Shown: piece after piece, positions 59,946-64,000 of the stretch
Position numbering within the stretch: the stretch's first letter is position 1
Layout of the letters: every line of letters starts with the position of its first letter
Origin: JANXUC01 sp964619065
GTDB lineage: Bacteria > Acidobacteriota > Terriglobia > Terriglobales > Acidobacteriaceae
DNA: 64,000 bases
Assembly: GCA_964619065.1 (NCBI GenBank)
Contig: CAZUCC010000011.1
Location: forward strand, 1 to 64,000
Reading direction: 5' to 3'
Position numbers and translations under genes: made by a program
Notes under the pieces: model-generated
What the model was told of the DNA's origin: nothing
The model's input: only the letters and a program-made list of their open reading frames with translations
The model's database searches: none

Positions 59946-60754
59946 CCCCGTCCGCCGAGAGACAGAAGATTCGCACCTTTGTGGAAAGCGCTAAGCGGGA
60001 GATTCATCGGCTTGGGGTTGTTCCGCGTGCCGTTCGCAAATTCCCTTTTGACAGCGTGGGGTTGTCTACGCTATCGAAGGCGTTCGCAATAGCTAAGGCT
60101 TGCTTGAGATTGGCGTCTGACCACCCCGATGAAGCCTACGGCTTGTCCAGGTCACTTGTGGAGTGCGCCACAAACCTCCGCTATCTAACGGCAGTGCCAT
60201 CAGAGCAAGACCGGCGTACTCACGATTTTGTGAAGTTTGCCATGGCTGACAAAGCCTTCTGGTATCACCACGCTCTTGAGGCCGCCAAGACCCCAAAAGA
60301 AAAAGCAGAGCTGCGGACCTACGCGAAAGAGATGGGCATTGCTGACAACCCGAGACTCGCTCGTCAACATTGGTCCGGTCAGGGTTCGGGTTTTGTTTGG
60401 ACCGCCACTACACAGGACCACCCCATTGACGGTGCGGCTACTCTATACCACAGAAAGAAAGCCCACGCGGTGGACTACTACCAGACTTCATCTTTCGTGC
60501 ATTGCTCGTTGCCCGCAATCGACAACTACTACGTTGAGGACGGCGTGCCCTTCCAGATATCCACCTCCGCCAACTATCGTGAAACGCATCAATCAACACT
60601 CTTTGTTGTCCTCATTTCCCTTCATCACGCTATCGGCTATGTTCTTTTTGGCCTCAACACAAATAGACCCGCCCGTCTCGATTCTCTATTTCAGACAACG
60701 CTGGATAAGATGAATGCGGTTCCGGCGCGGCACCAGCGTGGGAAGCACCGCTAA
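59942..60754 (+). CDS. DUF5677-like protein of a two-gene cassette
   Basis: A 270-residue protein of mainly helical make-up. The segment EAYGLSRSLVECATNLRYLTAV near residue 60 resembles the DUF5677 pattern in bacterial proteins of unknown function. Other blocks are FWYHHALEAAKTPKEKAEL near residue 103 and AVDYYQTSSFVHCSLPAIDNYY near residue 180. It overlaps its upstream gene by four bases. Cassettes of this kind on prophages are often anti-phage genes; here that is only a hypothesis. Confidence 0.6.
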   Translation: MTPSAERQKIRTFVESAKREIHRLGVVPRAVRKFPFDSVGLSTLSKAFAIAKACLRLASDHPDEAYGLSRSLVECATNLRYLTAVPSEQDRRTHDFVKFAMADKAFWYHHALEAAKTPKEKAELRTYAKEMGIADNPRLARQHWSGQGSGFVWTATTQDHPIDGAATLYHRKKAHAVDYYQTSSFVHCSLPAIDNYYVEDGVPFQISTSANYRETHQSTLFVVLISLHHAIGYVLFGLNTNRPARLDSLFQTTLDKMNAVPARHQRGKHR

Positions 60755-60936
60755 ACAGCCAACTGCCACACATCTCCCGCGTCGGGAACGATGGACAGTT
60801 TTGCAATCGGAATCGGTTTCACCATTGGGCTCAACCAAACCTTATTCCCGGAGACTTCGAGAATCCGGACGCGGGTCTTCCCGTCCATCAGGATGAGCAC
60901 ATCACCGGCTTTGGGTTTTGCGGGGTGGCCCGTCAT
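60751..60936 (-). CDS. Small hypothetical protein, 61 residues
   Basis: A short beta-rich protein (KAGDVLILMDGKTRVRILEVSGNKVWLSP) that looks like an SH3-like barrel fold. Its stop touches the end of the convergent DUF5677-like gene. The function is unknown. Confidence 0.5.
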   Translation of the reverse strand: MTGHPAKPKAGDVLILMDGKTRVRILEVSGNKVWLSPMVKPIPIAKLSIVPDAGDVWQLAV

Positions 60937-60974
60937 GCTCGGAGTTTAGCACCGGAGCGCGGGTTGGTCCTGGA

Positions 60975-61358
60975 TCACATTATGTGCCGGGACACATAGC
61001 ATTCATCGTGAATTATAGACCCATCGTCGCCAGTGGCAAGCTCGGTGCCCGCCTCTAGCGGATTCCCGCAAACTGAGCACAGAGTTGTCGGATCGTAGGG
61101 CTCCCATTCTCCCGAATCCCGACTATGCTTGTATTCCGCTTCTGCATCTTCGACAGCCTGTTTCAAAGTCTGATGAAAGAATACTTCGGCCTCTGAGTTC
61201 TCACCAATAAACTTCGGGTCCCACTGAACGACTTCCCCAATGAATGTTTTCACTAGGTACTGCTCCATTTCAATAACAGCTATCTGCCGATAGATAGGTT
61301 TAGACTTCGGCTTTTGCTTTTTATAGAGCACGTAGTTGCGGTGCACTTCGCCCATCAT
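60975..61358 (-). CDS. Hypothetical protein with C-terminal zinc-finger-like motif
   Basis: A 127-residue protein with a basic N-terminus (YKKQKPKSKPIYRQI). The C-terminal pair CSVCGNPLEAG near residue 93 and a later HDEC near residue 117 could form a treble-clef-like zinc site. No family is recognised. It is transcribed away from the 61406 gene. Confidence 0.55.
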   Translation of the reverse strand: MMGEVHRNYVLYKKQKPKSKPIYRQIAVIEMEQYLVKTFIGEVVQWDPKFIGENSEAEVFFHQTLKQAVEDAEAEYKHSRDSGEWEPYDPTTLCSVCGNPLEAGTELATGDDGSIIHDECYVSRHIM

Positions 61359-61405
61359 GCTGCGATTCTACACGGAACAACGCACAGGGTGACCCAGGGC
61401 TTCCC

Positions 61406-61618
61406 TTGCATAGAATTGAGGGAATGCCCCGCCGCTCGAAGCTCACCCCGGAGCAAATCCGCGCCACGCTCTTCACCAACTGCACGGCGTGTGGTTACCA
61501 GATTCCGCCATCGGAGCTTCTCCAGGTGGACGGCAGGCGGTGCCGATGCCCGCAATGCGGGGCGGACTTCGTGCCGACGCGGAAAGAGACGGGCCGCGTG
61601 CCTGAGCAATCCAGGTAG
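61406..61618 (+). CDS. Small zinc-ribbon protein, about 64-70 residues
   Basis: The protein contains SKLTPEQIRATLFTNCTACGYQIPP and RCRCPQCGADFVP, two CxxC pairs that make a zinc ribbon. The start is uncertain: TTG 61406 or ATG 61424. Similar short proteins occur in other Acidobacteria, where they may be mobile-element genes. Confidence 0.65.
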   Translation: MHRIEGMPRRSKLTPEQIRATLFTNCTACGYQIPPSELLQVDGRRCRCPQCGADFVPTRKETGRVPEQSR

Positions 61619-61773
61619 CCGGACCCGATAAAGGGACGCCACAAATGGACGCGAGAAATGTACTCGGGAGATGGACGTAAGTACTTGTATATTAATGATA
61701 TAGCCCGTATTTCCTATAGACGGATTCCGGGTGAATCTATAGAGTCATTACACGGGCCGGGGAGGCCGTCAGA

Positions 61774-62046
61774 ATGGCGAAAAAGCAGACCAAGAAGCGC
61801 ACGTCGGGGGTGATCTACCGTGACCCGAAAACGGGTACGCCGATAGTCACCATGTACAACACAGACGCCGAAATACGGAAGGTCGTTGCCGGGAAACCGA
61901 CGCTTGCCACCGTGGAGTTCTTGGTGGACTACATGGCCCCGTATTACTTTGAAGCGCGGAAGCGGGAAGCCGGGCAGGACGGCGAGCAAAAGGACGTGAG
62001 CGAGCTGGAGCGGCTCTTCAACCTGGAAGACCCACGCGGCAGGTAG
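61774..62046 (+). CDS. Hypothetical protein with SELERLF tail
   Basis: A 90-residue protein with a basic N-terminus and the C-terminal SELERLFNLEDPR that matches the 58514-58861 protein. It is probably element-specific. GGAGG lies upstream of ATG 61774. Confidence 0.6.
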   Translation: MAKKQTKKRTSGVIYRDPKTGTPIVTMYNTDAEIRKVVAGKPTLATVEFLVDYMAPYYFEARKREAGQDGEQKDVSELERLFNLEDPRGR

Positions 62047-62054
62047 CCACCCGG

Positions 62055-63635
62055 TCAGAAGGGCAAAATGTCTTGGCTCTCGGAAAGCTCTTTGGGTGCT
62101 TTCTTGAAGGATGCTGAATCAATCAGGGGAATGTTTGGCTGCTTTCCCTCAAAGAGTTCCGCAATCGTAAGAATCTGAATTTTCGGGTACCTTCCGTACA
62201 GCGTTTCGTAGTACCCAGCTTTCACGGCTTCCTTACGCATCGGTGCCGTAGGTTCCCCTAACGTAATGAACACGCCAATCCGGGCTTTCTCGCGGTCAAC
62301 GACGTGAGCTAGGTCCCGAATCATGGAGACGCCCACATTCTCCCCGCCTTTTACCGAAACGATGGCTTTCTCCGTGGCCCTGCCCTCCGGTTTGAAGTAG
62401 ATTAGGCCATCAATGCCGCTGTCTGCCCCTTTCTTCTTGCCGCCAAACGGGACCGCGTTGACTAGAGACACGGCCCACCATTGGAATTGGTACTTGTCGG
62501 CGGAAGCAAGAGCGCGAGCACCGTCAATGTCCTTAGGCGTACCGTGTACTTCAAACTCAATGCCGGGGAAGGCGTCTTTTAGCCGCCGTTCGATGAGCGA
62601 GATCGCAAGGTGAGTGATGTCAATCCCAACCCAATTGCGCTTCAACTTTTGAGCCGCGTGAACGGCTGTCCCGCACCCACAAAACGGGTCAAGAACTGTG
62701 TCACCCTCATTGCTGGAAGACTCCACAATTCTAGTGAGGAGAGACAGCGGCTTTTGTGTCGGGTAGCCAAGTGTTTCAGCGGAGCCTGAGTTTGGGGCAT
62801 CTATGTCTACCCAAACATCTTGCAGAGCGGAGCCTTTCGCAAGGTCCACGGGTCTGAGGACACGCGGCATTCCCGTCTTGCTGTAGACAATGCGGCCCTC
62901 CGTTTCCAGTTTTGCCCGCTCTTCCTGGGTGAATCGCCAATTGTGGGTGTGCCCGTTCCATTCATACCGTGGGCCGCGCCCTCCAGGTGCCCGACAGTCG
63001 CCTTTGCGGTACAACTTCCCGTCATGGCGATAGAGGTCGTGTGTATTCGGCGCGTTCGCATCGCGCTCCGTAAAGATTCGGTTGAAGTGCCTATCTTTGG
63101 ACCTTGAGTAGAAAAAAATGATGTCATGCACCGCCCCAAAGCGGGTGAGCTTCGCGTCATTGTGCGCCCGCGTGCGCTTCCATATCAGTTCATTTCTGAA
63201 ATTGTCCGCGCTGAAGATTGCATCCAGCAAAATCTTCAGATAGTGGCTTGCGGTTGGGTCACAGTGCAGATAAAGGCTGCCGGTCGGCTTTAGAACCCTA
63301 TGCAACTCCAACAACCGTACAGCCATCATTGTGAGATATGCCATCATGTCGTTCTCTTTCAAGAAAGACCGCATGGCTCGAAGCATCTCAGCTACGTCTG
63401 TGTTGTCACAACGCATCACCGCATCAAACGCACTCTCGGCATGATCGTTCCAATGCCAAGTGTCCTCAAAGGCTTCAATCTGGGCCTGTGATTGCTCGCC
63501 TGTGTGGGCCTTAAAAAGCACGTTGTATGATGCTTGGCTGTTGAAGGGTGGGTCAAGGTAGATAAGGTCAATACTCTCGGTGGCAAATTGCTCGCGGAGA
63601 ATCTGAAGATTATCGCCGTAGAAGAGCTGATTCAT
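62055..63635 (-). CDS. DNA methyltransferase fused to a restriction-endonuclease-like domain
   Basis: A 526-residue protein. Residues 1-380 form a beta-class amino-methyltransferase: DPPF in IYLDPPFNSQASYNVLF near residue 31 (catalytic motif) and the SAM-binding DPFCGCGTAVHAA near residue 313. A target-recognition insertion lies between them. Residues 385-526 resemble an Mrr-type nuclease core: GADSGIDGLIYF near residue 405 and AIVSVKGGENVGV near residue 425, a likely D-x(n)-V-x-K catalytic pattern. It could be a one-protein restriction-modification enzyme that methylates and cuts. No specificity subunit is adjacent. ATG 63635 has no clear ribosome site. Confidence 0.85.
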   Translation of the reverse strand: MNQLFYGDNLQILREQFATESIDLIYLDPPFNSQASYNVLFKAHTGEQSQAQIEAFEDTWHWNDHAESAFDAVMRCDNTDVAEMLRAMRSFLKENDMMAYLTMMAVRLLELHRVLKPTGSLYLHCDPTASHYLKILLDAIFSADNFRNELIWKRTRAHNDAKLTRFGAVHDIIFFYSRSKDRHFNRIFTERDANAPNTHDLYRHDGKLYRKGDCRAPGGRGPRYEWNGHTHNWRFTQEERAKLETEGRIVYSKTGMPRVLRPVDLAKGSALQDVWVDIDAPNSGSAETLGYPTQKPLSLLTRIVESSSNEGDTVLDPFCGCGTAVHAAQKLKRNWVGIDITHLAISLIERRLKDAFPGIEFEVHGTPKDIDGARALASADKYQFQWWAVSLVNAVPFGGKKKGADSGIDGLIYFKPEGRATEKAIVSVKGGENVGVSMIRDLAHVVDREKARIGVFITLGEPTAPMRKEAVKAGYYETLYGRYPKIQILTIAELFEGKQPNIPLIDSASFKKAPKELSESQDILPF

Positions 63636-63751
63636 CGTGCAAGCAGGCTAACCCCTTGAACGGATCGCCTGCAAGTCCGTGCCATTCCCGTGCCGTTAAC
63701 ACTGAACACCACCGAGTTAGCCGCGATAGGTGCCCTCTGCCGCGTGCTACC

Positions 63752-64000
63752 TTATCGCGTTTTCTTTGTTGCCCACGTCCCCGTCACTAGGCTGTCAAGC
63801 CGGTCCTGTCGCGCCTTCATCCACTTAGAATAGTGGCGTTCCGTGGTCTTGATGGACTCATGCCCGAGCAGCTTAGAGACTTCCTCCAAGGGAACGCCGT
63901 TCTGTAACAGGTCCACGGCGAACGTATCCCGCAACCGATGACTTAGCATGTTCCCTTGGGACTTGATGCCCGCGTCCTTGAACAATTCCCTGAGGTCATG
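63752..64000 (-). CDS. Tyrosine recombinase / integrase, C-terminal part (runs off the window)
   Basis: The visible 83 residues are the C-terminus of a phage-type integrase. They contain HRLRDTFAVDLLQNG (the HxxR box), LEEVSKLLGHESIKTTERHYSKW (the GH box and the catalytic tyrosine in ERHYSKW), and a short tail. The gene continues beyond base 64,000, so its start and the rest of the catalytic residues are not seen. It marks the right end of the element and should lie next to the intact tRNA. Confidence 0.9.
   Translation of the reverse strand, partial: HDLRELFKDAGIKSQGNMLSHRLRDTFAVDLLQNGVPLEEVSKLLGHESIKTTERHYSKWMKARQDRLDSLVTGTWATKKTR

Overview
The window is a bacterial scaffold, most likely from an Acidobacteriota (Terriglobia / Koribacter-like) organism. 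This is an inference from gene content. BamA and Skp show a double-membrane cell. Other pointers are a DUF1800/DUF1501 secreted pair, a PEGA-domain kinase-like protein, lone TonB-C proteins, HpnI (hopanoid glycosyltransferase) and G+C-rich codon use. A run of ten Ns inside bamA, and a foreign gene fragment ending at a G10 run just before rpsB, show a draft assembly with at least one scaffold join.

Layout. 1-3.4 kb: translation genes rpsB-tsf-pyrH-frr. 3.5-6.6 kb: three tandem secreted paralogues on the minus strand; two share an apparently exact 862-bp repeat. 6.9-13.8 kb: a molybdopterin oxidoreductase, bamA, skp and a TonB-C protein. 13.9-22.8 kb: alr, two SPFH proteins, an alpha/beta hydrolase, glyA, a glycosyltransferase, a CBS protein and a trans-sulfuration enzyme. 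22.9-26.5 kb: an accessory patch with a frameshifted PIN-toxin relic and a three-gene cassette (Dam-type methyltransferase, four-helix membrane protein, DGQHR protein), ending at the RNase P RNA gene. 27-33 kb: two MacB/FtsX-type permeases, hpnI and a GT39-like glycosyltransferase. 33-43.4 kb: a histidine kinase, a zinc-ribbon protein, an arsenic locus (arsR divergent from arsI-aqpS-arsC), a DUF4397 lipoprotein, a GAF-PilZ protein, a pseudokinase with PEGA domains and a PhoU-like protein. 43.4-49.4 kb: a receiver-TonB fusion and the DUF1800/DUF1501 pair.

From 49,539 to the right edge lies an integrated element. Its left boundary is a 25-bp tRNA 3' end fragment (T-loop to CCA) cut off from the rest of the tRNA. 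At the right edge is a tyrosine integrase running out of the window. Between them, mostly on the minus strand, are a P27-type small terminase, a primase-helicase with an origin-like iteron region beside it, a tape-measure protein, an HK97 gp10-like protein, an HK97 capsid protein, an S49 protease and an excisionase-like regulator. A plus-strand two-gene cargo cassette, several small zinc-ribbon proteins and a fused methyltransferase-nuclease complete it. Large terminase, portal, tail-tube and lysis genes are not seen. If the integrase is terminal the element is only about 15 kb. A small terminase without its large partner, an own primase and a nearby origin resemble a capsid-encoding phage satellite; an internally deleted prophage is the alternative.

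The main candidates for something undescribed are this satellite-like element with its cargo, and the Dam/membrane/DGQHR cassette beside rnpB.
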